Source: a bacterium
Lineage (GTDB): Bacteria; Bacteroidota; Bacteroidia; Chitinophagales; Saprospiraceae
Direction: 5' to 3'
Assembly: GCA_024742755.1 (NCBI GenBank)
Contig: JANSXW010000021.1
Span: forward strand, 1 to 58,540
Length of the DNA: 58,540 nucleotides
Shown here: positions 28,514 to 35,335 of the stretch, one piece after another
Layout of the letters: each line of letters opens with the position of its first letter
Numbering within the stretch: the stretch's first letter is position 1
Notes under the pieces: model-generated
Database searches by the model: none
The model's input: the letters and a program-made list of their open reading frames with translations, nothing else
What the model was told of the DNA's origin: nothing
Made by a program: the position numbers and the translations under genes

Positions 28514-28548
28514 TATTATTGTTTGATACGAATATCATTCTTGATTTT
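28510..28548 (+). pseudogene. Truncated PIN-domain (VapC-like) toxin start
   Basis: The first 13 codons read MILLFDTNIILDF, the usual N-terminal strand of a PIN nuclease with its first acidic residue (DTN). After that the frame runs into the reverse complement of hisD, so at least 90 percent of the toxin is missing. It overlaps the antitoxin stop by ATGA. The opposite strand of these codons now encodes the last ten residues of HisD. Confidence 0.65.
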
Positions 28549-29829
28549 CCCCTCCAACCGCACCGCCACCGCCCTGGCATGCGCCATCAGTTCCTCCGCC
28601 TCTGCCATGCGCTGTACCGCCGGCCCCAGCCCCTGCAGCCCCTCCCGGCTCAGCTCCTGGAAAGTGATTTTCTTAATGAAGCTGTCGAGCGAAACCCCGC
28701 TGTAGCTACGGGCGTACCCATCCGTTGGCAGGGTATGGTTGGTACCTGAAGCGTAATCGCCTACGGATTCTGGGGTGTAGTGCCCCAGGAATACCGAGCC
28801 GGCGTTTAGGATTTGCTCGCCCATCTCACCGGCATCCGCCACAGAAAGGATGAGGTGCTCGGGGGCATAGGCATTGATGAGCTGTACCGCTGCTTCCCGG
28901 TCTTTGAGCACGACGGTTACGCTGTGGCTCAGCGCTTCTTTGGCAATATCCCGGCGGGGCAGGGTGGCGAGTTGGGCTTCCACAGCCGTAGCTACGGCCT
29001 TAGCCATCTTTTCTGAAAGGGCAACGAGCACGACCTGACTGTCAATACCGTGTTCTGCCTGTGAGAGCAGGTCGGCTGCAACAAATGCCGGGTTGGCGGT
29101 ATCGTCGGCAAAAACGAGCACTTCCGAAGGCCCGGCAGGCATATCAATAGCTACGCCGCGCCGGCTGGCCAGTTGTTTGGCGGCGGTTACGTACTGATTG
29201 CCGGGACCAAAGATTTTATAAACCGATGGTACTGTCGCTGTGCCATAAGTCATGGCCCCAATGGCCTGGGCACCGCCAATCTTGAAAATCTGCGTAATGC
29301 CCACCAGGTCCGCAGTGTAGAGGATAGCAGGGTTGACCTTGCCGTTTTTATCGGGCGGTGTGCACAGGATACGCTCCCGGCAACCGGCAATTGTAGCAGG
29401 CACGCCGAGCATAAGCACTGCAGAAAACAGAGGCGCAGTGCCACCGGGTATGTACAATCCGACTTTTTCAATCGGTACGCTTTTGCGCCAGCAGCGTACG
29501 CCGGGCATGGTTTCCACTGCTTCAACCGGTTCCCACTGCCGGGCGTGGAAGGTTTCAATGTTCTTGCGGGCGAGCTGTATAGCGGCTTTGAGCTCGGGCG
29601 CGAGTGTTTCCCGGGCTTCCGCAATCTCTGCTTCGCTTACGCGGAAATCGTTAAGGCGCACGCCATCGAAGCGCTCGGTGTATTCCCGCACGGCTACGTC
29701 ACCGCGCTGTTCGATATCAGCTAGGACGCCGCCCACGATTTTGTCGAGGTCGGCCGCTGCCATCGTAGGGCGGCGCAGGAGGTCGGCCCAGGTATCCGGA
29801 GCCGGGTTGAGGTAGGTTTTCATCTGCAT
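28516..29829 (-). CDS. hisD: Histidinol dehydrogenase
   Basis: 437 residues. Family motifs are visible: IPGGTAPLFSAVLMLGVPA, GGAQAIGAMTYGTATVPSV, GPGNQYVTAAKQLA, DMPAGPSEVLVFADDTANP, the catalytic Glu-His in INAYAPEHLILSV and SVGDYASGTNHTLPT. It oxidises histidinol to histidine in two NAD+-dependent steps with a Zn ion. The start overlaps the hisG stop as TAATG, implying translational coupling. The native end is probably near AVAVRLEG. The final KIKNDIRIKQ is antisense to the PIN-toxin remnant and looks like an extension acquired by deletion. Confidence 0.96.
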   Translation of the reverse strand: MQMKTYLNPAPDTWADLLRRPTMAAADLDKIVGGVLADIEQRGDVAVREYTERFDGVRLNDFRVSEAEIAEARETLAPELKAAIQLARKNIETFHARQWEPVEAVETMPGVRCWRKSVPIEKVGLYIPGGTAPLFSAVLMLGVPATIAGCRERILCTPPDKNGKVNPAILYTADLVGITQIFKIGGAQAIGAMTYGTATVPSVYKIFGPGNQYVTAAKQLASRRGVAIDMPAGPSEVLVFADDTANPAFVAADLLSQAEHGIDSQVVLVALSEKMAKAVATAVEAQLATLPRRDIAKEALSHSVTVVLKDREAAVQLINAYAPEHLILSVADAGEMGEQILNAGSVFLGHYTPESVGDYASGTNHTLPTDGYARSYSGVSLDSFIKKITFQELSREGLQGLGPAVQRMAEAEELMAHARAVAVRLEGKIKNDIRIKQ

Positions 29830-30692
29830 TACAAGATCATTTTTTCGATGGGTATGACTAAGATGCCTTCCGCACCAGCGGCTTTGAGCTGATCGATGAT
29901 TTCCCAGAATTTGGATTCATCAATTACGGTGTGGATAGAGTTCCAGCCCGAGGCAGCGAGGGGCATCACCGTAGGGCTCTTCATGCCTGGCAGAATGTTG
30001 ATAATGGCTTCCGTTTGGCCGGCCGGGGCGTTCATCAGAATGTATTTGTTGTTGCGGGCTTTGAGCACCGATTGTATGCGGAAGATAATCTGGTCCAGAA
30101 TGGCCCGCTTGCCTGCAGAAAGCCGTGGGTTCCGGACGATGCAGGCTTCTGATTTCAGGATGACCTCCTTTTCTTCCAGTCCATTCTTGAAGAGGGTGCT
30201 GCCGGAACTGACGAGATCGCAGATGGCATCAGCCAGCCCGATATTGGGCGCAATCTCTACGGAGCCGGAAATTTCGTGTATCTCGGCTTGGATTTGGTGC
30301 TTAGCCATAAACTGCCGGAGGGAGTTGGGGTAGGAGGTGGCGATGCGCTTGCCATTGAGCCATTCCGGGCCGGGGTAAGGGGTGTTCTTGGGCAGCGCAA
30401 TGGACAGCCGGCACTTAGAGAAGCCGAGGGGCAGCACTTCTTCGATTTGCTTTTGCTTTTCGACGAGGGTGTTCTGGCCCAGAATGCCAATATCGGCTAC
30501 ACCATCCTGCACATACTGCGGTATGTCGGAGTTGCGCAGGTACAGGATGTCTACCGGGTAGTTGCTGGCCGAGGCCTTCAGCTGGTCTTTGCCGTTATTG
30601 ACCCGGATACCGCACTCTTTGAGCAGTTCCAGAGAACCATCCAACAGGCGGCCGGATTTTTGAACGGCAATTTTCAAACGTGTGTCTGACAT
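29829..30692 (-). CDS. hisG: ATP phosphoribosyltransferase, long form (HisG-L)
   Basis: 287 residues, the long HisG type that carries its own regulatory domain and needs no HisZ. The catalytic lobes include LKIAVQKSGRLLDGSLELL, VADIGILGQNTLVEK and GIADAICDLVSSGSTL-like text (seen as GLADAICDLVSSGSTLFK). The C-terminal ACT-like histidine-binding domain (about 215-287) has GMKSPTVMPLAASGWNSIH. It catalyses the committed, histidine-inhibited step. As first structural gene it is preceded by the leader peptide and terminator described here, so both feedback inhibition and attenuation are expected. Confidence 0.96.
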   Translation of the reverse strand: MSDTRLKIAVQKSGRLLDGSLELLKECGIRVNNGKDQLKASASNYPVDILYLRNSDIPQYVQDGVADIGILGQNTLVEKQKQIEEVLPLGFSKCRLSIALPKNTPYPGPEWLNGKRIATSYPNSLRQFMAKHQIQAEIHEISGSVEIAPNIGLADAICDLVSSGSTLFKNGLEEKEVILKSEACIVRNPRLSAGKRAILDQIIFRIQSVLKARNNKYILMNAPAGQTEAIINILPGMKSPTVMPLAASGWNSIHTVIDESKFWEIIDQLKAAGAEGILVIPIEKMIL

Positions 30693-30709
30693 GATAAACG
30701 CGAGGGTTG

Positions 30710-30757
30710 TGGTGAAACAAAAAAAGAGGTTAACCAGCGAATGGTTAACCTCTTTTG
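30710..30757 (-). terminator. his operon attenuator (intrinsic terminator)
   Basis: On the minus strand, perfect 14-bp stem AAAAGAGGTTAACC / GGTTAACCTCTTTT (30722-30735 with 30743-30756), 7-nt loop, then TTTTTTTG. It lies between the histidine-rich leader peptide and hisG, the correct position for a conditional terminator. Confidence 0.8.
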
Positions 30758-30788
30758 TGGACTAAAGTTGATCAATCAACGGTTCATC

Positions 30789-30863
30789 TCACGCACGATT
30801 CCACCATTCACTGCCGGGCAGTGGGAAATGATGTACGTGATGATGCCAGTTGTTGATGATCAT
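30789..30863 (-). CDS. hisL: Histidine operon leader peptide
   Basis: 24 codons plus TGA, reading MIINNW, then HHHVHH, then FPLPGSEWWNRA. Five of six consecutive codons specify His (CAT CAT CAC GTA CAT CAT), which is very improbable by chance directly upstream of hisG. A hairpin (CACTGC/GCAGTG, 30809-30823) forms just after the His codons, and the terminator follows 32 nt beyond the stop. Ribosome stalling at the His codons when His-tRNA is scarce should favour read-through. The protein itself has no other expected role. Confidence 0.8.
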   Translation of the reverse strand: MIINNWHHHVHHFPLPGSEWWNRA

Positions 30864-30878
30864 AAGTTATTAAATAAG

Positions 30879-30903
30879 AAAAGCAGCTGTTTGAGCTGCT
30901 TTT
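30879..30903 (-). terminator. Hairpin terminator after tRNA-Phe
   Basis: AAAAGCAGCT (30879-30888) pairs perfectly with AGCTGCTTTT (30894-30903) over a 5-nt loop, followed on the minus strand by CTTATTT. It lies 5 nt after the tRNA 3' end and 15 nt before the his leader ATG. Confidence 0.65.
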
Positions 30904-30908
30904 CGGAG

Positions 30909-30981
30909 TGGTGTGGGGCGGATTCGAACCGCCGACACATGGATTTTCAGTCCATTGCTCTACCACCTGAGCTACCGCACC
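30909..30981 (-). tRNA. tRNA-Phe (anticodon GAA)
   Basis: 73 nt on the minus strand, 5' end at 30981. Cloverleaf: acceptor GGTGCGG/CCACACC, D-arm GCTCAGGTGGTAGAGC, anticodon arm ATGGA CTGAAAA TCCAT, T-arm GGCGG TTCGAAT CCGCC, discriminator A. The GAA anticodon defines Phe. CCA is not encoded. Acceptor pair 5-68 is C opposite A, a mismatch worth checking against related genomes. Confidence 0.92.
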
Positions 30982-31154
30982 TTTGTTTATACAATTTTCG
31001 CTACCCCGCTCTTTTGAAGAAAATAAAATACTCACCTCCGCTATTGCTTCGTTCGCATTTTATTTTCGCCGCAGGCCTGACGCGAAAATTAGATATTGCA
31101 AAAATACTTTTCAAATTCTTTTGATCAGCCACCGCTTTCGGTGTTTTGCGGTTG

Positions 31155-31185
31155 CAAATATAAGCGCGATATCCATACTGCGCAA
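31155..31185 (-). promoter_or_regulatory. Candidate promoter upstream of tRNA-Phe and the his operon
   Basis: On the minus strand TTG (31183-31185), a 20-nt spacer and TATATTTG (31155-31162) match the consensus. The start would be near 31148, about 167 nt before the tRNA. No better promoter was seen between the tRNA and the his leader, so it may serve both. Confidence 0.5.
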
Positions 31186-31263
31186 CCCCCTGCCTTAAAT
31201 TTTTTCGTTTCATCTCCGGGTTTAGGTTTTAAGGGTTTGCCGTACAGTGAGTTGCAGCCAGAA

Positions 31264-31310
31264 GAAAAAAACAGCCCGGCATTTCCTGCTTTGGGAATTG
31301 CCGGGCTGTT
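31264..31310 (-). terminator. Terminator of the cobalamin-uptake operon
   Basis: AACAGCCCGGCA (31270-31281) with TGCCGGGCTGTT (31299-31310), a 12-bp perfect stem, followed on the minus strand by a T run. It ends the btuB-like, DUF4465, DUF6580 transcript. Confidence 0.85.
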
Positions 31311-31339
31311 GCTGCCATTCCGAAACAACAGATGGATGG

Positions 31340-31918
31340 TTAGGCGATGGACTGCGTTTGGAAATCCAGCGCCGGGTAGCGGAGCTTAATGAACTCGTAA
31401 GCACCAAACATGACACCGGTAAAGATAAGGTCACCGGCAAACGTTGCCTGATAGAAAGGCCAGCCCGCACCATAGCAAGCCATCAGGCCGCCGATGTTTT
31501 GCGGGTACATGGGGCTTCCCAGCCATACGCCGAAGTTGGACACCAGAAAGAAGATGGCACCCGCACCAAGGGCACCACCGAGCATACGGGGCAGGGTCAC
31601 TTTGGAAAGGATGCCCAGCCCAAATAGTACGATGAGCAGGTAGCTGCCGTACTGCCAGAAGAAGCCTTCGTAGAAGACGGTGAAGCCTTCGAAGTAGTGG
31701 GCGTAGATGACATTATTGATGACGATATCACTGGCAAATACTGCCAGTACCGGCACCAGAAAAGCCAGCCAGCGCTTGCTAAAGTAGGCAGCTCCAAATA
31801 AGCCCATTGCGGCAACCGGCGAAAAATTCAGGGGGTGTGGGAAAATCCGGAACAGCGCGGCTACGAGGATCATGCCCGTTACAACAGCAAACCGGATGTT
31901 AAGCTTCTGATCTTGCAT
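31340..31918 (-). CDS. DUF6580-family integral membrane protein, putative transport component
   Basis: 192 residues with five to six transmembrane helices and the family text ALFRIFPHPLNFSPVAAMGL. The layout resembles substrate-capturing components of ECF-type vitamin transporters, but that is structural analogy only. It is the third gene after a cobalamin riboswitch, behind a BtuB-like receptor and a DUF4465 protein, which suggests an inner-membrane role in cobamide uptake or salvage. It starts 45 nt after the DUF4465 stop, and a strong terminator follows it. Confidence 0.8.
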   Translation of the reverse strand: MQDQKLNIRFAVVTGMILVAALFRIFPHPLNFSPVAAMGLFGAAYFSKRWLAFLVPVLAVFASDIVINNVIYAHYFEGFTVFYEGFFWQYGSYLLIVLFGLGILSKVTLPRMLGGALGAGAIFFLVSNFGVWLGSPMYPQNIGGLMACYGAGWPFYQATFAGDLIFTGVMFGAYEFIKLRYPALDFQTQSIA

Positions 31919-31963
31919 ATCTTAAGTAGTTTATAGTTTTCTGAAACGCCTGATGCGAAGGCG

Positions 31964-32941
31964 TTAGGAATTGGTTTTAAAAAGTGTTTTGGCCAGGTAA
32001 CCATTCGCGGACTGCACCTGCAGTACGTAAATGCCTGCGGGCAAAGTTAAGGCTTCTATGGCGTTTGTCCCCGGGAGCAGCCGAAAAGTTTGCAACACCT
32101 GCCCATTGACATTCATCAGCCTGGCCTCCGCTTCCTGATCCGATTCCCATTGTACATGCCAGGTGTCGCTTGCCGGGTTGGGAAATACATTCAAACCAGC
32201 GGCGGGCAGTTCCGTGTGCTGCGTGCTGACCGGCATGTCGGTAGTCGTCAGGTCGTCCATGCAAAAATACGCCGGCGTGTTCATACCGAACATGCTGTTA
32301 TCCGTAGAGCTCATGGTGAATTGCAGGCTGTCGGCATTGCCAAGCGTGCTCAGGTCCACGTAGGTCCACTCCTCCACGATGTAGTCCTGACTGTTGTCCT
32401 CAAACCGGTAATCAGCCAGGTAGAAATTCACACTGTCTGTGCCCAGTTCCCCACCAAGATACTTTTTTATGGTCAAAAGAAAAAAGTCGGGGTCGTCGCC
32501 GGACTCTCCGCCAAACTTTTTAGCGAAACCATCGCCTTCCAGCATGCTGAGGTAAGGGTAGGTACCGTTGGTGACGTAGAAGCCTTCCACCACGCCACCG
32601 GCAGCTGCGCCCTGAAGCACGATGACGGATTGTGGCGAAGCAAAGCTTACCGCGTAAGCTGTGGAGTTGTAGCCGCCACCGGTGATGGCGCTCAGGTCGT
32701 TCATAAATCCAGGCGTGGTTACATCTGTGGTGGCAGATACTGCCCAGCCCGACCAGGCGTTAAAGTCCGGATTGTAGCTGTTGGGCAGGAAAAGATTGCC
32801 ACTGCTGAAGCCGCCGCTGCCGGCACTCCCGTTCAGGGCTTCACCGGGCTCGAGGTCAAAGTTTTCGAAATCCGCAGTAGTCTGCGCATAGCTCCATACG
32901 GAAGCGATTAAAAAAAGGACAATTGTAAGGGTCTGTTTCAT
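31964..32941 (-). CDS. DUF4465 protein with T9SS sorting domain, probable surface cobamide-binding protein
   Basis: 325 residues. Signal peptide (1-19, MKQTLTIVLFLIASVWSYA). A DUF4465-like beta-sandwich covers about 20-235: FENFDLEPGEALNG, then SGGFSSGNLFLPNSYNPDF, WSGWAVSATTD and DFFLLTIKKYLGG. A type A sorting domain (about 245-325) has LNVFPNPASDTWHVQW. It starts 6 nt after the btuB-like stop under the same riboswitch. I recall that related surface lipoproteins (BtuH) of gut Bacteroides bind cobalamin; here the anchor is a T9SS domain instead of a lipid. Cobamide binding is inferred. Confidence 0.85.
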   Translation of the reverse strand: MKQTLTIVLFLIASVWSYAQTTADFENFDLEPGEALNGSAGSGGFSSGNLFLPNSYNPDFNAWSGWAVSATTDVTTPGFMNDLSAITGGGYNSTAYAVSFASPQSVIVLQGAAAGGVVEGFYVTNGTYPYLSMLEGDGFAKKFGGESGDDPDFFLLTIKKYLGGELGTDSVNFYLADYRFEDNSQDYIVEEWTYVDLSTLGNADSLQFTMSSTDNSMFGMNTPAYFCMDDLTTTDMPVSTQHTELPAAGLNVFPNPASDTWHVQWESDQEAEARLMNVNGQVLQTFRLLPGTNAIEALTLPAGIYVLQVQSANGYLAKTLFKTNS

Positions 32942-32947
32942 CCAATG

Positions 32948-34825
32948 CTAATGGTTATGTTTGAAAAACAGGTTAATGCCTAGTTGAAAACTGCGGCCCG
33001 GCATAGGTCGCCGATCTACAATGCGGTAGGAAGCGTCCCAAAGGTTGTCCGCCCGCCCGAAAGCCTGCAGGGTGAATTTTTGCCAGTCCAGCTCATATTG
33101 CAGCTGCGCAAACCCAAGGTGGTACCCAGGCAGTTCGGTGTCATTCAGGGTCTGAACTGCACTCGTCAGCCGGTGCTGATAGGTGAATTGCAGGGCGTCT
33201 TTACTAACTGTAACACGGGCAAAACCCAGATGCTCAGGTGTATAGGCCAGCTGCTCGCCCTCCGATAACTGAGGCTGCTGAATGGCGATCTCATTAGTGG
33301 AGCGGATGTAGTCGTAGCCCACTTGCCCTTCCCACTGCCATTCTCCGGTGGCGAAGCTGCAGGACAAGCGCTGTTCCAGCCCCCGGCTCCAGACCTCCGT
33401 GAGGTTGTTGGCAGACCAAAAGTTTTGCCCCTCTGTAATTCCCCACATAATCCAATCCTCAATACGCCGGTGGAAGCCGGTCATGGAATAGCTCCAGACA
33501 CCCTTTCGCCAGGTCAGCCCACCCTCTGCGCTCCAGCCGATTTCGGGCAATAAGTCCGGGTTCCCTCCCGGCAGCCAGTACAAGTCGTTCAGGGTGGGAA
33601 TGCGGTAATTGCGGCTGATTTTAGCCTGCCAGCTTAGATTAGAGGTTATGGGGCCATTTGCGCCCAGAGCAGGTACGATTGGGACCCAATGGTCGTCCAC
33701 CAATTCCTTCCGGAGGCTGAGCTGAACCCGCAGGGCATCCCATTCTTTGCGGAGGCTGGCAAAAGCGGCTGCCCGTTGCTGTTCCGGCCGCTCGCCCCGG
33801 TAGCCATCGGCTGCAGCGGTAGCCCAATTGTAGAACAAGCCCGCCTGCAGTTCCGTATCCGCACTCAGTGCCCATTGTTGCTCTACCTCAGCCATGAGGG
33901 TATGGAAATGGCTCAGTGCCCGCAGGAGGGTGGCGTCATCCCGGTAGTCGATCGCTTCCCGGAACCAGCCCAGGCGGGCGTTGAAGACCCCGCGTTTGCT
34001 GAGTTGCTGATAGTGCAGGGCGGTGCGCAGGAAGGTATCGAGCTGCAGGGCTTCGCTCCGGGTTTGGGTAGTCAGTGGTGGGATGTTGCGGTCGGAGGTC
34101 TGCCACCAGGCAAACACAGCCAGTTGCCGGTCGGGCCGGGGCTGCCAGTAGACTTCCTGCATGATGCCCTGTTGCCGGAAATCGGCATGGGTTTGCTGCC
34201 GCTCTTCGCCGCTGTCGAGTTGGTAGCCGAAATCATTATTGGCAGAGCGTCGGAAGAGGCGGGTGTTGAATGCCCATTGTTCCCCCCGGTACCGGGCCCG
34301 CGCCTGATGGTCCTGAAAGCCAAAGCTGCCCAGTACCGTTTGTGCGCCCGCTTCAATGCCCCGGTAGGAGAGGGGCGTATTGCGCAAGCCCACCGTGCCA
34401 CCAATCGCCCCGCTGCCCCATGCTGCGCTGCCGCCGCCCCGTTGCAGGTTTACCGCATCCACAAAAGCCAGGGGCAGGAGGGAAAAGTCGAGCTGCCCCA
34501 GCATCGGGCTTTGGAGCGGCAGCCCATTCCAGGTGACCGCCGTATGCCCGGCACTGCCTCCCCGGATGGAGGTAGTGGCGATGCTGCCCCCACCGTAGTT
34601 CTTGATGAAAATACCACCTTCCCGTTCCAGCAGGTCGGTCAGGTAGTGACCGGCATAGCGGTTGATATCGGTGGAGTCCCAGCGTTGTTCCTGACTGCCG
34701 GTGAAGTTGGCGCGAAGGGGCGAAGTGGTGATTTCAGCAGCAGGCAGGATCACGGCGGTATCAGGCTGTGCCAAGATAGGCACTGCCCAGGAAACGCTCA
34801 GAAAAAGGATAAGGAGCTGCCGCAT
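32948..34825 (-). CDS. btuB: TonB-dependent outer-membrane receptor, BtuB-like (cobalamin)
   Basis: 625 residues from ATG 34825 (MRQLLILFLSVSWAVPILAQ), giving a signal peptide. The plug domain (about 35-150) includes NYGGGSIATTSIRGGSAGHT, VTWNGLPLQSPMLGQLD and VNLQRGGGSAAWGSGAIGG. A 22-strand-type barrel follows and ends GRSFQLGINLFFKHNH. There is no SusC-like N-terminal carboxypeptidase-regulatory domain, consistent with a vitamin rather than glycan receptor. Substrate is assigned from the cobalamin riboswitch upstream. It imports cobamides across the outer membrane using TonB energy. Confidence 0.92.
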   Translation of the reverse strand: MRQLLILFLSVSWAVPILAQPDTAVILPAAEITTSPLRANFTGSQEQRWDSTDINRYAGHYLTDLLEREGGIFIKNYGGGSIATTSIRGGSAGHTAVTWNGLPLQSPMLGQLDFSLLPLAFVDAVNLQRGGGSAAWGSGAIGGTVGLRNTPLSYRGIEAGAQTVLGSFGFQDHQARARYRGEQWAFNTRLFRRSANNDFGYQLDSGEERQQTHADFRQQGIMQEVYWQPRPDRQLAVFAWWQTSDRNIPPLTTQTRSEALQLDTFLRTALHYQQLSKRGVFNARLGWFREAIDYRDDATLLRALSHFHTLMAEVEQQWALSADTELQAGLFYNWATAAADGYRGERPEQQRAAAFASLRKEWDALRVQLSLRKELVDDHWVPIVPALGANGPITSNLSWQAKISRNYRIPTLNDLYWLPGGNPDLLPEIGWSAEGGLTWRKGVWSYSMTGFHRRIEDWIMWGITEGQNFWSANNLTEVWSRGLEQRLSCSFATGEWQWEGQVGYDYIRSTNEIAIQQPQLSEGEQLAYTPEHLGFARVTVSKDALQFTYQHRLTSAVQTLNDTELPGYHLGFAQLQYELDWQKFTLQAFGRADNLWDASYRIVDRRPMPGRSFQLGINLFFKHNH

Positions 34826-34854
34826 CCTGCCGGTTTTGGAGCCTGAAGGGCAGG
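34826..34854 (-). promoter_or_regulatory. Start-adjacent hairpin, possible riboswitch output
   Basis: On the minus strand CCTGCC (34849-34854) can pair with GGCAGG (34826-34831), which touches the btuB-like ATG. GGCAGG is also a Shine-Dalgarno-like run, so the stem could hide the start. It lies about 190 nt beyond the aptamer, so the link is only suggestive. Confidence 0.35.
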
Positions 34855-35042
34855 ACAAGAGCGGATAATTGGGGGCTTTGCGGATAAACAGCCAGGATAA
34901 GGGGCAGGAAATTCCGGCACACCTGTTTGCTGAGCCGTACGCTTGCCTTCATGTAGTAGAGAACAGGCAGCAACGGTACCCATTAGACCCAATAAGCACT
35001 CCATCCCTGCTTTTCCTCCGAAAGCCCGAATGAAAAAAATCT

Positions 35043-35219
35043 TGCCTGGCAGGTCTTCTGGCTTGCTTCTGCTTTTGCGGCCTTCCCATCATCTTGCGAC
35101 AGTGGCTTGTGCGCGAAAACATTTTCATGAAGCTTACAGCAGCGGGGACTGCTCAGGATTTGCACCTGATTCCCTTTTAAACGAAGGCTATCCTAACAGA
35201 TAGGGCATTCGTACCAAAG
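35043..35219 (-). promoter_or_regulatory. Cobalamin (B12) riboswitch
   Basis: On the minus strand the conserved cobalamin-aptamer blocks occur in order: AAAGGGAATCAGGTGCAAAT, CCTGAGCAGTCCCCGCTGCT, GCCACTG, GATGGGAAGGC and the B12 box AAGCCAGAAGACCTGCC (35048-35064). All lie upstream of the BtuB-like receptor gene. Binding of adenosylcobalamin or another cobamide would lower expression of the three downstream genes. The expression platform is not obvious; the leader from aptamer to ATG is about 218 nt and contains no clear terminator. Confidence 0.93.
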
Positions 35220-35225
35220 CTTGAG

Positions 35226-35233
35226 CAAAGGTA
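35226..35233 (-). promoter_or_regulatory. -7 element of the riboswitch-controlled operon
   Basis: TACCTTTG on the minus strand fits TAnnTTTG and would start the RNA near 35219, just before the aptamer. The -33 element is weak (TTTA rather than TTTG). Confidence 0.5.
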
Positions 35234-35306
35234 GGGAAAAAAGCACTGGCAGATGTTAAATTGTGGTCAGCGCTGTGGAACGGTTACATTTCACGCCTGC
35301 TTTTCT

Positions 35307-35314
35307 TATTTTTG
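35307..35314 (+). promoter_or_regulatory. -7 element for the choice-of-anchor-L gene
   Basis: TATTTTTG matches the -7 consensus 22 nt before the ATG at 35336. No good -33 element was seen. Confidence 0.4.
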
Positions 35315-35335
35315 GTTGAAACTAAACCCGATACG

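Noticed and set aside
28510..28749. An 80-codon plus-strand gene starting MILLFDTNIILD
   Set aside because: Only the first 13 codons look like a PIN toxin; the rest is the reverse complement of conserved hisD sequence, so it is a truncated remnant, not a functional gene.
33689..34846. 385-codon open frame on the plus strand
   Set aside because: It is antisense to the BtuB-like receptor gene and is Pro/Gly/Ala-rich without structure, a compositional shadow.
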